Part shown: piece by piece, positions 44,345 through 53,904 of the stretch
Numbering within the stretch: the first letter of the stretch is position 1
How the letters are laid out: each line of letters opens with the position of its first letter
Program-made: the position numbers and the translations under genes
The notes under the pieces: model-generated
Told to the model about the DNA's origin: nothing
Database searches by the model: none
The model's input: the letters and a program-made list of their open reading frames with translations, nothing else
NCBI GenBank assembly: GCA_018699955.1
Contig: JABISG010000100.1
Location: forward strand, 1-64,000
Reading direction: 5' to 3'
DNA from: Planctomycetaceae bacterium
GTDB lineage: Bacteria; Planctomycetota; Planctomycetia; Planctomycetales; Planctomycetaceae
DNA length: 64,000 nt

Positions 44345-45115
44345 TTACTCCTCACGGATTCGCATGTGCCGAAACTGTACGGCGAAATCTTCCGCCTGCA
44401 GGCCAATGAACCCAGCCGTCAGTTCGCCCGGATCGCTTTCACAAATCTTCGTGCCGTTGATGTGCGAAATCAGCGCTCCGTCGCGCGAAACAATTTCGAC
44501 GGCGTTCCATTCGCCAATCGGTTTGCGGGATGCAGTTCGTGCTTGTTCATCATCGCGAACGGTCACTTTGATGTCCCGGCTGTTCGATTTGATTTGCCCC
44601 ATCTCGTCGTACCTTCCCTGCACTTCCAGCGACGCCGGCCAGAGCTTGTGCTCGGTCGGCATATAGATCAAAAAACCGCTGTTGCTTTTGGCGGTGTTGC
44701 TCTTTGCGGTTTTGTTCTTTGTGGGCGACTCGGCGTCCGGTTTTGCCGTTGGCGGTAGAAAACGATATTCGAGCCGCCATGTGAAGTTCCGGTAACTCTC
44801 CTTGGAAAACAAATACCCGCGCGGTGTGCCGCTGCAGTTCAACGTTTTCCCGGCGGCAATCCATGTCGGCTCGTCCGTCGCCCCGGCTTCGGGGAACGTG
44901 TGGAAATCGTTCAATGTCAGCGGCGTGAAGTCCGGTTCCACAATGAACGCGTCTTCCGCTTCCACCGGCCATTCAATCTGCGGAGTCGTTAGGCTCTCAT
45001 CGGCAGTTGAAGAGTTCACACCGGCCGACGGGCTACTGTTGTCATCCTCCGACGAACAACCGACAGCTGACGCGAACAACACGCAAGCCAGAACGCCAGT
45101 CCAGTTTCCGCGCAT
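44345..45115 (-). CDS. DUF1080-family lipoprotein
   Basis: A 256-residue DUF1080-type protein with a lipoprotein signal (GVLACVLFASAVGC); the lipobox -3 residue is Ala rather than Leu. The ATG at 45115 has GGGAG eight bases upstream; the frame extends 32 codons further without support. The domain is divergent: FTPLTLNDFHTFPE, FTWRLEYRFLPP, NSGFLIYMPTE and a standard end, GFIGLQAEDFAVQFRHMRI. A Lys/Asn/Thr insert (NKTAKSNTAKSNS) interrupts it. It is first of a same-strand series with a second DUF1080 gene and folC, and is divergent from the LRR lipoprotein. Confidence 0.8.
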   Translation of the reverse strand: MRGNWTGVLACVLFASAVGCSSEDDNSSPSAGVNSSTADESLTTPQIEWPVEAEDAFIVEPDFTPLTLNDFHTFPEAGATDEPTWIAAGKTLNCSGTPRGYLFSKESYRNFTWRLEYRFLPPTAKPDAESPTKNKTAKSNTAKSNSGFLIYMPTEHKLWPASLEVQGRYDEMGQIKSNSRDIKVTVRDDEQARTASRKPIGEWNAVEIVSRDGALISHINGTKICESDPGELTAGFIGLQAEDFAVQFRHMRIREE

Positions 45116-45348
45116 CAGCCGTCTCCCGTCTCTGAAAGGGTGTTTGCCAGGAACAGCCGATTGTAGGCACCCCACGCCAACGCCAACAAGGAAAAAGGGT
45201 TGTACCGTCAAATGCCCAGCATTGCTCTGTGCGCACTCCCCGAAACGACAATCGACGATTCTCCGGTTTACGTTCGGGCCGCGATTCGACTATGCTGTCC
45301 GGCGACCGACGGGATCGCTCGCCAACGATAGCAGACAGGGAGTGCGGC

Positions 45349-46152
45349 ATGAATTTGAGTATCCGCCACACAGTTCAAACAGTCGCAGCAACTCTGACCA
45401 GTCTTTTCCTGGCAGTTGTGCTTTTCGCTTCGGCCGGATGCTCGCGCGACGATGCGGATGTTTCAGCAAATCGCCCCCAGGGAAATCAGCCACCGGCCGC
45501 CTCAATCCGACCGGCAAAAGGCGACAACGATTTGCCAGTGGAAGACGTCCCCAGCCAGTTCGAGCCGCCGATCGAAGATCGCGCGACCGCCGATATTTCT
45601 GAAAATCCCCTCGTTGATGACGGTTCGCCGATCACCCCGCAGACGCTCGACGTCAATCCGCTTGAACCCGGACACGACGCACTGCTGGCCGCTTTGGAAG
45701 AAAACGGCGGTGATCTGGAAGAGGCACTACGGGCAATCAGTGTCAGAATCGAACACAGCAGTCGCGGAGACATTATCCTGCTGAATTTGAAAGGCTCGTA
45801 CATTACTGACGCTTCGCTCGCAAAGATTAGAACGCTCGATAGTCTGCTGGTTCTTGACATCTGGGATGCCCCCATCACCGATGCCGGAGTGTCACAGCTA
45901 GCAGAGATGACACAGTTGCGTGCCTTGGGAATTCGCGACACGCAGGTGACCGACAACGGTTTGAAGCACCTCTCGAAGTTGGCTTCGCTCAAAGAATTGA
46001 ACCTGACGCTGACCGATGTCACCGATGCCGGCATGAAGCACCTCACCGGTTTGAAGAGCCTGCACTTTCTGGGCCTGCACGACACAGCCGTGACTGGTAC
46101 GGGCATCAACGAATTGCAGGTTGCGCTTCCACTCTGCAAAATCGCCTGGTAG
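45349..46152 (+). CDS. Leucine-rich-repeat lipoprotein
   Basis: A 267-residue predicted lipoprotein. The ATG at 45349 has AGGGAG upstream; signal ends in the lipobox LFASAGC. After a disordered Pro/Asp-rich linker come leucine-rich repeats of about 24 residues of the cysteine-containing-like/ribonuclease-inhibitor class common in planctomycetes: SYITDASLAKIRTLDSLLVL, APITDAGVSQLAEMTQLRAL, TQVTDNGLKHLSKLASLKEL and TDVTDAGMKHLTGLKSLHFL. Such proteins usually bind other proteins; the target is unknown. The 180 bases to trxB hold no other gene. Confidence 0.85.
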   Translation: MNLSIRHTVQTVAATLTSLFLAVVLFASAGCSRDDADVSANRPQGNQPPAASIRPAKGDNDLPVEDVPSQFEPPIEDRATADISENPLVDDGSPITPQTLDVNPLEPGHDALLAALEENGGDLEEALRAISVRIEHSSRGDIILLNLKGSYITDASLAKIRTLDSLLVLDIWDAPITDAGVSQLAEMTQLRALGIRDTQVTDNGLKHLSKLASLKELNLTLTDVTDAGMKHLTGLKSLHFLGLHDTAVTGTGINELQVALPLCKIAW

Positions 46153-46332
46153 CCGCATCGCTCCTCGTGGAGTTAGAGACGGGCCAACTGTCGGCACGCT
46201 CCGCCGCAGTACGTCAGTTGCTTCGCGCACTGTTGTTGCATATCCTTCGGTTGCAGAATCGATCGGACCGCGCCCCGTTATTCAATTACGGACCGCGCGG
46301 CCGTTGTAAACATAATACGGGGAGACCGAACA

Positions 46333-47391
46333 GTGACGGAACGCGTAGTAATTATCGGATCGGGGCCGGCCGGTTGGGCATCGGCGATTTACACGGCACG
46401 GGCAAATCTCGAACCGCTGGTGTATGAAGGGGCCATGACCGAAGAAAATCGGCAAATGGGAACCCTGCCGCTCGGCCAGTTGGCGCTGACGACCGAGGTC
46501 GAAAATTATCCCGGATTCCCCGCCGGTGACATGAGCGCCTTTCTCGACGATGCACTGAAAGAGGGGACCGCGCCCTACCGCGATCCGAAAGAAGATCCGC
46601 ATCGAGCCGTCACCGGACCCGAATTGATGGAGTTGATGCGTCAGCAGGCAGTGGGCTTTGGTACGCGGGTGAAGACCGACGATGTGGTCGAAATCGACCT
46701 CTCGTCGCATCCATTCAAAATGAAGACACTGGGCGGCGAAGAAACCGAAGCGCTTGCCGTCATTATTGCCACCGGGGCGCGGGCGAATTATCTCGGATTG
46801 GAATCGGAAGACCGCTATAAGAACCACGGCGTCTCGGCATGTGCCGTTTGCGATGGTGCGCTGCCTCGTTTTCGCGGAAAGCCGTTGGTGGTGGTGGGCG
46901 GCGGTGATAGCGCGATGGAAGAGGGCGATTTTCTTACGAAGTTCGCATCCAAAGTCTACATGATTCATCGCCGCGATGAATTCCGTGCCAGCAAGATCAT
47001 GGCTGAACGCGTTTTGGCCAACGAAAAGATCGAAGTGAAATGGAATTCGGTTATCGACGAAGTGCTGGGCGACGATGAATCCGGCGTGACCGGCGTGCGG
47101 ATTCGCAGCACGGTCGATGAAAGCCAAACCGAAGAACTGGATGCGGCGGGTTACTTCGCTGCCATCGGTCACACGCCCAACGTTCACTTTTTGAACGGCC
47201 AGATTGAGACGAACGAGAAGGGTTACATTCAATGGGTCACGCCATTTCGCACCTACACCAGCGTTGAAGGCGTGTTCGCCGCCGGTGACGTGGCCGACGA
47301 TTACTACCGTCAGGCGATCACCGCCGCCGGCAGCGGCTGCATGGCCGCCCTCGATGCCGAGCGCTGGTTGGCCGCAAAGGGATTCGAGTAG
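46333..47391 (+). CDS. trxB: Thioredoxin reductase (NADPH)
   Basis: A 352-residue FAD/NADPH oxidoreductase. Landmarks are the FAD site [18 protein letters not shown], the redox-active pair in [12 protein letters not shown], the NADPH site [19 protein letters not shown] and HRRDEFRAS, and [22 protein letters not shown]. It is some 35 residues longer than E. coli TrxB, with an insertion near residues 70-95 ([16 protein letters not shown]). The GTG start has GGGGAGA eight bases upstream. It keeps thioredoxins reduced. A long CGCAAAG-type repeat follows. Confidence 0.95.
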   Translation: MTERVVIIGSGPAGWASAIYTARANLEPLVYEGAMTEENRQMGTLPLGQLALTTEVENYPGFPAGDMSAFLDDALKEGTAPYRDPKEDPHRAVTGPELMELMRQQAVGFGTRVKTDDVVEIDLSSHPFKMKTLGGEETEALAVIIATGARANYLGLESEDRYKNHGVSACAVCDGALPRFRGKPLVVVGGGDSAMEEGDFLTKFASKVYMIHRRDEFRASKIMAERVLANEKIEVKWNSVIDEVLGDDESGVTGVRIRSTVDESQTEELDAAGYFAAIGHTPNVHFLNGQIETNEKGYIQWVTPFRTYTSVEGVFAAGDVADDYYRQAITAAGSGCMAALDAERWLAAKGFE

Positions 47392-47423
47392 TTTTCGTTG
47401 TTGAAAATCATGAAGGAAGTGTC

Positions 47424-47561
47424 TGACGCAAAGGCGCAGAGTCGCAAAAGGAACGCAAAGAAAATATTCAGAAAAGTCCGGGCGGCTTTTCTTTTTTACT
47501 TTCTTCTTTGCGAAACTTTGCGAAACTTTGCGAAACTTTGCATCTTGGCACCTTTGCGTCA
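47424..47561. repeat. CGCAAAG-type interspersed inverted repeat
   Basis: Ends TGACGCAAAGG (47424-47434) and CCTTTGCGTCA (47551-47561) are exact inverted repeats. Inside are further GCAAAG-type motifs on the left and three consecutive copies of CTTTGCGAAA on the right. It lies between trxB and the M24 peptidase gene and would fold into a long imperfect hairpin. Confidence 0.7.
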
Positions 47562-47584
47562 AATCAATCAAAGGCAGAATGCAC

Positions 47585-48763
47585 ATGCTCACGGAACAAG
47601 GTTGTCAGACTCGCCGACAGCGCCTATGGGATGCCGTTCCCGAATCGGCGGAATGGTTACTCGTCGCCGATCCACGGCACGTGTATTACCTGTCAAACTT
47701 TTTGGTCTCGCCATTCGGTTTTTCCACCGGCGAACGTGGCCTGTTGTTGCTGGAACGCAGTGGCGAAGCGACGCTGTTTGCTGACAACTTCACCTGCAAG
47801 TCTGTCGCCGAAGAGCCATTCGTTGATCGCGAAGTTGTCGGTGATTGGTACGATCATCAACATTCGGTCATGAACCGCGATCATGCACTCATCCACGCAT
47901 TGGGAACAGTGTCTGATCGACTGTACGGTCGCGACGGTGTCATCGAAGCGGAGTGGCTGCCATTGGGCTGTTGGGAAGTGCTGGGTCTCGACCGCGAGTC
48001 GCATTCCATCAGGCGTGAAGCGGGAAGTGCAGAGGACGATGCAGCTCCTGCCGACTTGGGAACGGTACTCCGACAATTACGGCGGCAGAAAGAGCCAGAC
48101 GAAATAGCGTTGATGAAAGAGTGCATGCGCGCGACCGACGCCGGCCATGCCCGCGCGCGAGAAGTTGTGCGGGAAGGTGTCAGCGAGTTCGACGTGTTCC
48201 GTGAAGTCCACGCGGCAGCGCTTGAAGCAGCAGGACGGCCCGCTTCAATTTACGGCGACTTTCGCGGGCTGAACGCGCAGCGTCCCAAAGCGGGCGGGTT
48301 GCCCACCGATTATACTTTGCAGAACGGTGATTTGTTCCTGCTCGATTATTCGGTCCTGCTCGACGGATACCGCAGCGATTTCACCAACGTCTATGCTGTC
48401 GGGCAGCCGTCCGACGAACAGGAAATGTTGTTCCGGCTGTGTGAAGCCGCCATGAGTCACGGCGAAGACACGCTGAAAGCCGACACCCCCGCGAAGGACG
48501 TTTTCGCGGCCGTTTCGAAACCGTTAAAGGAAGCCGGCTACGGACCGCTGGGCCATCACGCCGGACACGGCATCGGAATGGCACATCCCGAACCGCCGAT
48601 TCTTGTTCCAAATAGCGACGACATACTGAAGGCAGGCGATGTTGTCACGCTGGAACCGGGTCTCTACATCGAAGGTATCGGCGGCATGCGCATCGAAAAC
48701 AACTACCTGATTACCAAAACCGGTTACGAGAAGCTGAGTAACCACGTCATTTCGCTGACGTGA
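47585..48763 (+). CDS. M24 family Xaa-Pro-type metallopeptidase
   Basis: A 392-residue M24 (pita-bread) peptidase with a creatinase-like N-terminal domain. The five metal ligands are visible: the Asp of FLLDYSV, the Asp of YRSDFTNVY, His in [10 protein letters not shown], Glu in VTLEPGLY and Glu in RIENNYLI. These enzymes cleave Xaa-Pro bonds or related substrates. Two ATGs six bases apart (47579 and 47585) share one AAAGGC site; I chose the second for spacing. Earlier in-frame starts lie within the CGCAAAG repeat. Confidence 0.92.
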   Translation: MLTEQGCQTRRQRLWDAVPESAEWLLVADPRHVYYLSNFLVSPFGFSTGERGLLLLERSGEATLFADNFTCKSVAEEPFVDREVVGDWYDHQHSVMNRDHALIHALGTVSDRLYGRDGVIEAEWLPLGCWEVLGLDRESHSIRREAGSAEDDAAPADLGTVLRQLRRQKEPDEIALMKECMRATDAGHARAREVVREGVSEFDVFREVHAAALEAAGRPASIYGDFRGLNAQRPKAGGLPTDYTLQNGDLFLLDYSVLLDGYRSDFTNVYAVGQPSDEQEMLFRLCEAAMSHGEDTLKADTPAKDVFAAVSKPLKEAGYGPLGHHAGHGIGMAHPEPPILVPNSDDILKAGDVVTLEPGLYIEGIGGMRIENNYLITKTGYEKLSNHVISLT

Positions 48764-48785
48764 TGTTTAGTCGCGAAGCAATGGT

Positions 48786-48838
48786 CCAGCTGCGAACCAA
48801 CGGTTCGCAGTATCAGCGATGCATTGCATCGCAGCTGG
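48786..48838. repeat. Family C element, nested double hairpin
   Basis: Outer arms CCAGCTGCGA (48786-48795) and TCGCAGCTGG (48829-48838) enclose two hairpins: CTGCGAACC with GGTTCGCAG (48790-48810), and GCGATGC with GCATCGC (48816-48832). It can fold as one long or two short stems, and lies between the M24 and bioF genes. Confidence 0.65.
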
Positions 48839-48865
48839 GCGAAATCGAACACGGAGTTGGTCGCG

Positions 48866-50035
48866 TTGTCGAATGATCCAACCAATACTTTCCCCTGGCT
48901 GGCCGATGAACTGCGCGACCTCGAACGCGGTGGGCTGTTGCGGAAACGGCGGCAGGTGAAATCGCTGCCGGATGGCTTGTGCGAAATCGACGGCCGGCGG
49001 TTGGTCAACTTTGCCTCGAACGACTATTTGAACCTCGCGCACGATCCGCGCGTCATCGCCGCCGCACGCGAGGCGTTGGAATCGGCCGGAGCCGGCGCGA
49101 CCGCCAGCGCTCTTGTCACCGGCCGCACAGAATGGCACGCGCGGCTGGAACAACGGCTGGCAGCGTTTGAAGGACACGAAGCCGCCATCCTCTTTCCAAC
49201 CGGATACGCGGCCAATCTCGGCACCATCACCGCGCTGGTTGGCGACGACGACATCGTCTTCTGCGATCGCTTGAACCATGCCAGTCTGATCGACGGCTGC
49301 AAGCTATCGGGCGCGCGACTGCGGGTCTATCGGCACACGCAATTAGACAAGCTGCAGCGCGAACTGGAGAAGGCGGCCGGTCACCGGCGGCGGTTAATCG
49401 TCACCGACAGCCTGTTCAGCATGGACGGCGTTCCCGCCCCACTCGTCGAATTATGCGACCTGGCCGAGCGGTTTGATGCCGCACTGCTCATCGACGAAGC
49501 CCACGCCACCGGCCTGTTCGGCGAACAGGGCCGCGGTCTTGCCGAGTTAGATAACATCGAAGAGCATCCTTCGCTGATCCGTATCGGCACGTTGAGTAAG
49601 GGACTGGCATCGCTGGGCGGTTTCGTCACTGGTTCACAGCAACTCATCGACTGGCTCTGGAACCGCGCCCGCCCCCAAATGTTCTCCACCGCGCTACCCC
49701 CGTCCGCATGTGCTGCCGCCATCGCGGCCATCGACATCATCGAGCAGGAACCCGAGCGCCGCCAACGATTGCTGGAAACCTGTGACACATTCCGTAAAAA
49801 ACTCATCACAGCCGGCCTCGATGTCCCGGAAGGCGGCATCGGTCCGATCATGCCGATCATCCTCAACGATCCCGAACGCGCCGTCGCCGCCGCGTCAGAA
49901 CTCGAAGAAGCCGGCTTCCTCGTCGCCGCTATCCGCCCACCAACCGTGCCAACGGGGACATCGCGGTTGCGGATTACCGTGACGGCTGGGCATGGAGATG
50001 AAACTGTTGATAAACTATTTCACTCATTGTGCTGA
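48866..50035 (+). CDS. bioF: 8-amino-7-oxononanoate synthase (BioF) / alpha-oxoamine synthase
   Basis: A 389-residue PLP-dependent alpha-oxoamine synthase, most like BioF of biotin synthesis. Landmarks are [76 protein letters not shown] and the PLP lysine in [15 protein letters not shown] chose the TTG at 48866, nine bases after GGAG; the frame's ATG at 48824 is inside a family C repeat. No other biotin gene is adjacent, so 2-amino-3-ketobutyrate CoA ligase or a related synthase cannot be excluded. Confidence 0.85.
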   Translation: MSNDPTNTFPWLADELRDLERGGLLRKRRQVKSLPDGLCEIDGRRLVNFASNDYLNLAHDPRVIAAAREALESAGAGATASALVTGRTEWHARLEQRLAAFEGHEAAILFPTGYAANLGTITALVGDDDIVFCDRLNHASLIDGCKLSGARLRVYRHTQLDKLQRELEKAAGHRRRLIVTDSLFSMDGVPAPLVELCDLAERFDAALLIDEAHATGLFGEQGRGLAELDNIEEHPSLIRIGTLSKGLASLGGFVTGSQQLIDWLWNRARPQMFSTALPPSACAAAIAAIDIIEQEPERRQRLLETCDTFRKKLITAGLDVPEGGIGPIMPIILNDPERAVAAASELEEAGFLVAAIRPPTVPTGTSRLRITVTAGHGDETVDKLFHSLC

Positions 50036-50073
50036 TCAGCCGCAGACGACCGATCACGAAACGACCTTGGCTC

Positions 50074-50090
50074 GCGGCCCGTTGGGCCGC
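50074..50090. repeat. Short GTT-loop hairpin
   Basis: GCGGCCC, loop GTT, GGGCCGC: a 7-bp perfect stem in the gap between bioF and the hydrolase gene, sharing its loop with most family C hairpins. Confidence 0.45.
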
Positions 50091-50112
50091 CGCTAAACGA
50101 AACCGAGACAAC

Positions 50113-51012
50113 GTGAACGACGAAGCCGCATCTCCCATGACACAATCCCGTAGCGGCTTTGAAGACGAATACCCGTTCGCTTCCCGGTTTCTTGACTTTG
50201 ATGGCGTGCGCTATCATTACGTCGATGAAGGCGAAGGCGAGACGTTGTTGATGGTACACGGGAATCCGACCTGGAGTTTTGCGTGGCGGAATCTTATCAA
50301 GGCGCTTTCGCCGGAATATCGAACGATAGCTGTCGATCATGTCGGGTGTGGGTTCTCTGATAAGCTGGCCGATTATTCGTATACGCTCAGCCAGCACGTC
50401 GATAATCTTTGCCGGTTTGTTGAAGAGTTGGACCTGAAGAATGTGACGTTGATCGCGCACGATTGGGGTGGTGCGATTGGTGTGGGGGCGGCCGAACGAT
50501 TGCGGGAGCGGTTTTCTCGCATCGTGCTGATGAACACGGCTGCGTTTCGCTCGAAGCAGATTCCGCTGCGGATTGCCGTCTGCCGGATTCCGATTCTCGG
50601 AAGTTTGGCAGTGCGGGGGTTGAATCTGTTTGCGCGGGCGGCGATCCGAATGGCGGTCAGCAAACCGGAACGGATGACGGCAGCCGTCAAAGCGGGCCTG
50701 CTGGCACCGTATGATAATTGGTCACACCGCGTGGCTGTCCAGCGATTTGTTGAGGACATCCCGCTGCGACCGTCCCATCCCAGTTATCAGACGCTGCTCG
50801 AAATTGAGATCGGGCTGGAGACGCTGCAGGATTTGCCGATGCTGCTGGTGTGGGGCGAACGCGACTGGTGCTTCACCGTCGATTTTCTTCGCGAGTTCCA
50901 GCAGCGGTTTCCGCAGGCCGAAACGCTCTCGTTTCCCGACGCGGGACATTACGTGTTCGAGGACGCGCACGAAGAAATCGTGCCGCGGCTGCGCGAATTC
51001 CTGAAAACGTAG
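50113..51012 (+). CDS. Haloalkane-dehalogenase-superfamily alpha/beta hydrolase (OleB-like)
   Basis: A 299-residue alpha/beta hydrolase. The oxyanion region [15 protein letters not shown], the nucleophile elbow HDWGGAIG (Asp nucleophile), and the final AGHYVFED (His) define the haloalkane dehalogenase superfamily. Segments [24 protein letters not shown] and LLAPYDNW recall OleB, the beta-lactone decarboxylase of long-chain olefin synthesis, but no oleA, oleC or oleD gene is near. The start is uncertain: GTG at 50113 has GAGA nearby, while ATG at 50137 ([14 protein letters not shown]) is also possible. The gene ends in a hairpin shared with the convergent helicase gene. Confidence 0.8.
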   Translation: MNDEAASPMTQSRSGFEDEYPFASRFLDFDGVRYHYVDEGEGETLLMVHGNPTWSFAWRNLIKALSPEYRTIAVDHVGCGFSDKLADYSYTLSQHVDNLCRFVEELDLKNVTLIAHDWGGAIGVGAAERLRERFSRIVLMNTAAFRSKQIPLRIAVCRIPILGSLAVRGLNLFARAAIRMAVSKPERMTAAVKAGLLAPYDNWSHRVAVQRFVEDIPLRPSHPSYQTLLEIEIGLETLQDLPMLLVWGERDWCFTVDFLREFQQRFPQAETLSFPDAGHYVFEDAHEEIVPRLREFLKT

Positions 51013-51039
51013 CTGCGACTCGTTGAGTCGCAGCTACGT
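51007..51039. terminator. Bidirectional hairpin between convergent genes (family C-like)
   Basis: ACGTAGCTGCGACTC (51007-51021), loop GTT, GAGTCGCAGCTACGT (51025-51039): a 15-bp perfect stem spanning the hydrolase stop codon and ending four bases before the helicase stop. The arm GCTGCGA is shared with family C. Confidence 0.7.
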
Positions 51040-51042
51040 CAA

Positions 51043-52266
51043 TCAAGCGAAGCTGGCTTTGGGCTTGTCTTCAACCGTCGGGCGTGGTGCGCGGGGTTGA
51101 TAGGCCTTAAAGTCATCCACTTTGTATTCCGGCAGCATGCGATTGATTCGCTTTTCGATGTTCGTCAACTGTTCGCCCTGATCTCGCATCACGAAGGTGA
51201 TCGCCACGCCCTTTTCGGCGGATGACAAACGACCGGTGCGGCCGACGCGGTGCACGTAATCGTCGTGGTATTCGGGAATGTCGTAGTTGATGATGTGCGA
51301 GATGCCGCTGACGTCGATGCCGCGGCCGACAACGTCGGTCGCAATCAGCATTCGCACTTTCCCTTCGCGAAATTCGCGCATCACCCGGTCGCGTTTCGAC
51401 TGATGCATGTCGCCGTTCATCATGGCGATGCCCGGCAACTTTTTGACCAAGCGTTGATAAAGCCGTTCGACGCCGCGTTTGGTTCGCATAAAGACCAGCG
51501 CCTGTTGCGGCCGCTCTTTGGCGAGAATTTTCACCAGCATGCCAAACTTGCGATCGTTATCGACGGTAGCATAATACTGATCGACGGTATCGACGACGAT
51601 ATCGCCTTCCGACAAATCGACCCGCTGGGGATCGCGCATGTACTTCTTGGCCAGTCGTTCGACCTGGGTCGGCATGGTGGCCGACAGCAAAAGCGTCTGC
51701 CTTTCCGTCGGGCAACGACGAAGAATCTTCTCAATATCGGGCCGGAATCCGATATCGAGCATGCGGTCGGCTTCGTCGAGAATGGCGACTTTGACCTGGC
51801 TCAGATCGAGCGCACGGCGATTCAACAGATCGATAACTCGCCCCGGCGTGCCGACGGCGATCTGCACGCCTTTGCGCAGTGCGTCCATTTGTTTGTTGAT
51901 AGGCCGTCCGCCAACCAGCACGGCGACCCGACACGTATGCCCGCCCGCCAGTCTCTTGGCTTCGACGGCAACCTGTTCGCTCAACTCACGAGTCGGCGCG
52001 AGCACAATAGCCTGCGTCGGCGCTTTTTCGTCGAGATCGATGCGTTCGAGCGTGGGGAGAATAAAGGCGGCCGTTTTTCCGGTTCCGGTGCGGGCCTGCC
52101 CTGTGCAATCACTGCCGGTGACGGCGATTGGAATGAAACCCGCTTGAATCGGACTGGGTTTCTCGTAGCCGATGTTCTCGAGGGTTTTCAGTGTGTTTTC
52201 GTGAAGTCCTAATTCTTTAAACGTGGTCTTTTCCGGTTCCTGTCCTGTAGACAACAAATCCACCAT
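51043..52266 (-). CDS. DEAD-box ATP-dependent RNA helicase (RhlE-like)
   Basis: A 407-residue DEAD-box helicase with the full motif set: Q-motif region (FKELGLHENTLKTLENIGYE, PSPIQ), motif I ARTGTGKT, Ia PTRELSEQV, Ib TPGRVIDL, II VAILDEADRMLD, III LSATMP, and in the second domain VFMRTKRGVERL, ATDVVGRGIDV and motif VI YVHRVGRTGR. The C-terminus is short and basic, RhlE-like, without an extra RNA-binding domain. It remodels RNA in decay or ribosome assembly. It is a single gene; the ATG is close to the in-frame upstream TTGTCTAC region without a strong site. Confidence 0.93.
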   Translation of the reverse strand: MVDLLSTGQEPEKTTFKELGLHENTLKTLENIGYEKPSPIQAGFIPIAVTGSDCTGQARTGTGKTAAFILPTLERIDLDEKAPTQAIVLAPTRELSEQVAVEAKRLAGGHTCRVAVLVGGRPINKQMDALRKGVQIAVGTPGRVIDLLNRRALDLSQVKVAILDEADRMLDIGFRPDIEKILRRCPTERQTLLLSATMPTQVERLAKKYMRDPQRVDLSEGDIVVDTVDQYYATVDNDRKFGMLVKILAKERPQQALVFMRTKRGVERLYQRLVKKLPGIAMMNGDMHQSKRDRVMREFREGKVRMLIATDVVGRGIDVSGISHIINYDIPEYHDDYVHRVGRTGRLSSAEKGVAITFVMRDQGEQLTNIEKRINRMLPEYKVDDFKAYQPRAPRPTVEDKPKASFA

Positions 52267-52652
52267 ACTTTCTCATGGTGACGCCGCCGGCGGGATATGA
52301 CTGTCACACGCAGTCGCTTTTTACGATACACTGCGCCGATTCCAGCGTCACAAAATCTTCATATCCTAGGGTATCCCATAATGGGGCGTTGGTCAATTGC
52401 GGGCTGAGAGATGGTTGATGTGGAGAATGCGAGGGGAAGTGATTGCAAGTGGTGTGTATGAAAAGAGTTGTGGCGTAGCTTGGGTGCCGCGTGTTGCCAC
52501 GCCGCTAACGAGATGCCTTGAATTAGTGTTCAAATAACATTTAACCGGGCTGCGAGAATTCCGAACTCGATCCGGAGGGTTAGCGCAACTAGGCGAATTG
52601 TCTGTGCGAAACAGGGGCGCTAAACCGCAAGCGACGGTTGGTGGAGGCAGGG
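52267..52652. other. Intergenic region, no gene seen
   Basis: A 386-base stretch upstream of the helicase gene and downstream of the M16 gene. I see no supported gene, RNA or strong hairpin. The centre is A+T-richer (near 52500-52560) and probably holds the helicase promoter. Confidence 0.45.
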
Positions 52653-53891
52653 CTATGCGCTCGCGGCTGGCGCTTCGAGTGGGCCGATGCCGACGGTTGT
52701 CATTTGACCCAGCGGATAGGCTTCGAGCAATTCGCGGATGGATTTGGCCGACAGTGACTCGAGGATTTTCAGATCGTCCTCGACGGTTTGATGTTCCTGG
52801 CGGTAGACCCAGTTGCTGCCGAGCGAGGAGAGTCGGCCCATCGGTCGTTCGCTGCGAAGGACGACGCGGGACGCCACTTTGTTGCGTGATTGTTCGACCT
52901 CGACATCGGTGACGCCGTTCTTGTTGACGTCATCATAGATGGCCGCGATCCGCTCGATGTTCTCGGCTGCTGACTCTGGATCGCAACTGAGATAGGTGAG
53001 ATACGTGCCGCTGCCATCGTATTCGTTGTAGCCCAATTCTGCCGCTTCGACGAGACCGGGATCGACGAGTTCCCAATACAGCCGGCTGCCGGAATCGTCG
53101 CCGACAATCACACTCAACAGTTCGGCGGCAAATCGTAGCGAATCGGCAGCCGCCGGCGCGGGGGAGAGTTGCATCATATGCTGCTGCTGATTCGATTCTC
53201 GCGTGACGTAGTTGGTCGAACCGGTCGGTTGGGCTTCGGTGGTCGGCCGGTTCCATTTTCCGGCGGGCCAGGCAGCGCAGTATTTGTCGGTGAGACGTCG
53301 CAGTTCGTCCCAATCGGCGTTGCCGGCGACGGCGAGCGTAATGTTGCCCGCCTGATAATGTTCGGCGTGGTATTGACTCATCTGCTCGGATGTCAGCGCG
53401 CCGATACTCGCTGCCGACCCCAGAATGCTCTGTCCCAACGGGTGGTCGGCAAAGTGGGCCGACATCGATTTCTCGTAAGCGCTGAAACCGGGCTGATCCT
53501 CGTACATGCTGATTTCTTCCAGAATGACTTTCTTCTCCATGTCGAAGTCATCCTGACGGAGCGTCGGTCGGATCAGCGTGCTTAGCAGCTCGATTGTTTG
53601 CTCGATGTATTCGGGCAGCACGGCCGCGTAATATAGCGTCACTTCTTCGCTGGTCGAGGCGTTATACCGCGCGCCGATTTCATCGAAGATTCGATTGACG
53701 TCGTCGGCGGAGTATTTTTCGTTTCCTTTGAAAGCCATATGTTCGAGGAAATGGCTAACACCCGAGACGCCGCTGGTTTCATCGCGTGAGCCGGTGCGAA
53801 CGAAATATCCCGCCGCCAGACTGTGTGCCTGTGGGTTCAGTTCGGCGACAATTGTCAGCCCGTTATCGAGCGTGGCCTCGTGGAATTTCAA
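52653..53891 (-). CDS. M16 zinc peptidase, catalytic member of a pair
   Basis: A 412-residue M16 (insulinase/processing-peptidase) protein. The inverted zinc motif HFLEH is in [14 protein letters not shown], with the distal Glu in the [13 protein letters not shown] region, so it should be catalytic. The second domain contains a [18 protein letters not shown] stretch. I chose the TTG at 53891 ([18 protein letters not shown]), eight bases after GGAA and 13 bases after the upstream stop; longer versions would overlap the upstream gene. With the non-catalytic M16 gene upstream it resembles the active/inactive pairs known for mitochondrial and bacterial M16B enzymes. Confidence 0.9.
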   Translation of the reverse strand: MKFHEATLDNGLTIVAELNPQAHSLAAGYFVRTGSRDETSGVSGVSHFLEHMAFKGNEKYSADDVNRIFDEIGARYNASTSEEVTLYYAAVLPEYIEQTIELLSTLIRPTLRQDDFDMEKKVILEEISMYEDQPGFSAYEKSMSAHFADHPLGQSILGSAASIGALTSEQMSQYHAEHYQAGNITLAVAGNADWDELRRLTDKYCAAWPAGKWNRPTTEAQPTGSTNYVTRESNQQQHMMQLSPAPAAADSLRFAAELLSVIVGDDSGSRLYWELVDPGLVEAAELGYNEYDGSGTYLTYLSCDPESAAENIERIAAIYDDVNKNGVTDVEVEQSRNKVASRVVLRSERPMGRLSSLGSNWVYRQEHQTVEDDLKILESLSAKSIRELLEAYPLGQMTTVGIGPLEAPAASA

Positions 53892-53904
53892 AGTATTGGT
53901 TCCA

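Noticed and set aside
43553..44758. A 401-codon plus-strand frame across the two DUF1080 genes
   Set aside because: It lies opposite two clear DUF1080 genes and the gap between them, lacks a ribosome site and has no homologous motif.
47489..47541. CRISPR-like array from the repeated CTTTGCGAAA units
   Set aside because: Units are about 10-11 bases without spacers and sit inside a larger inverted repeat; no cas genes are present.
46282..47592. A 436-codon minus-strand frame opposite trxB
   Set aside because: trxB on the plus strand has full FAD, NADPH and CxxC motifs; the antisense frame runs into the CGCAAAG repeat and has no domain.
51250..52212. A 320-codon plus-strand frame opposite the DEAD-box gene
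   Set aside because: Mirror of helicase motifs; no start signal and no family.
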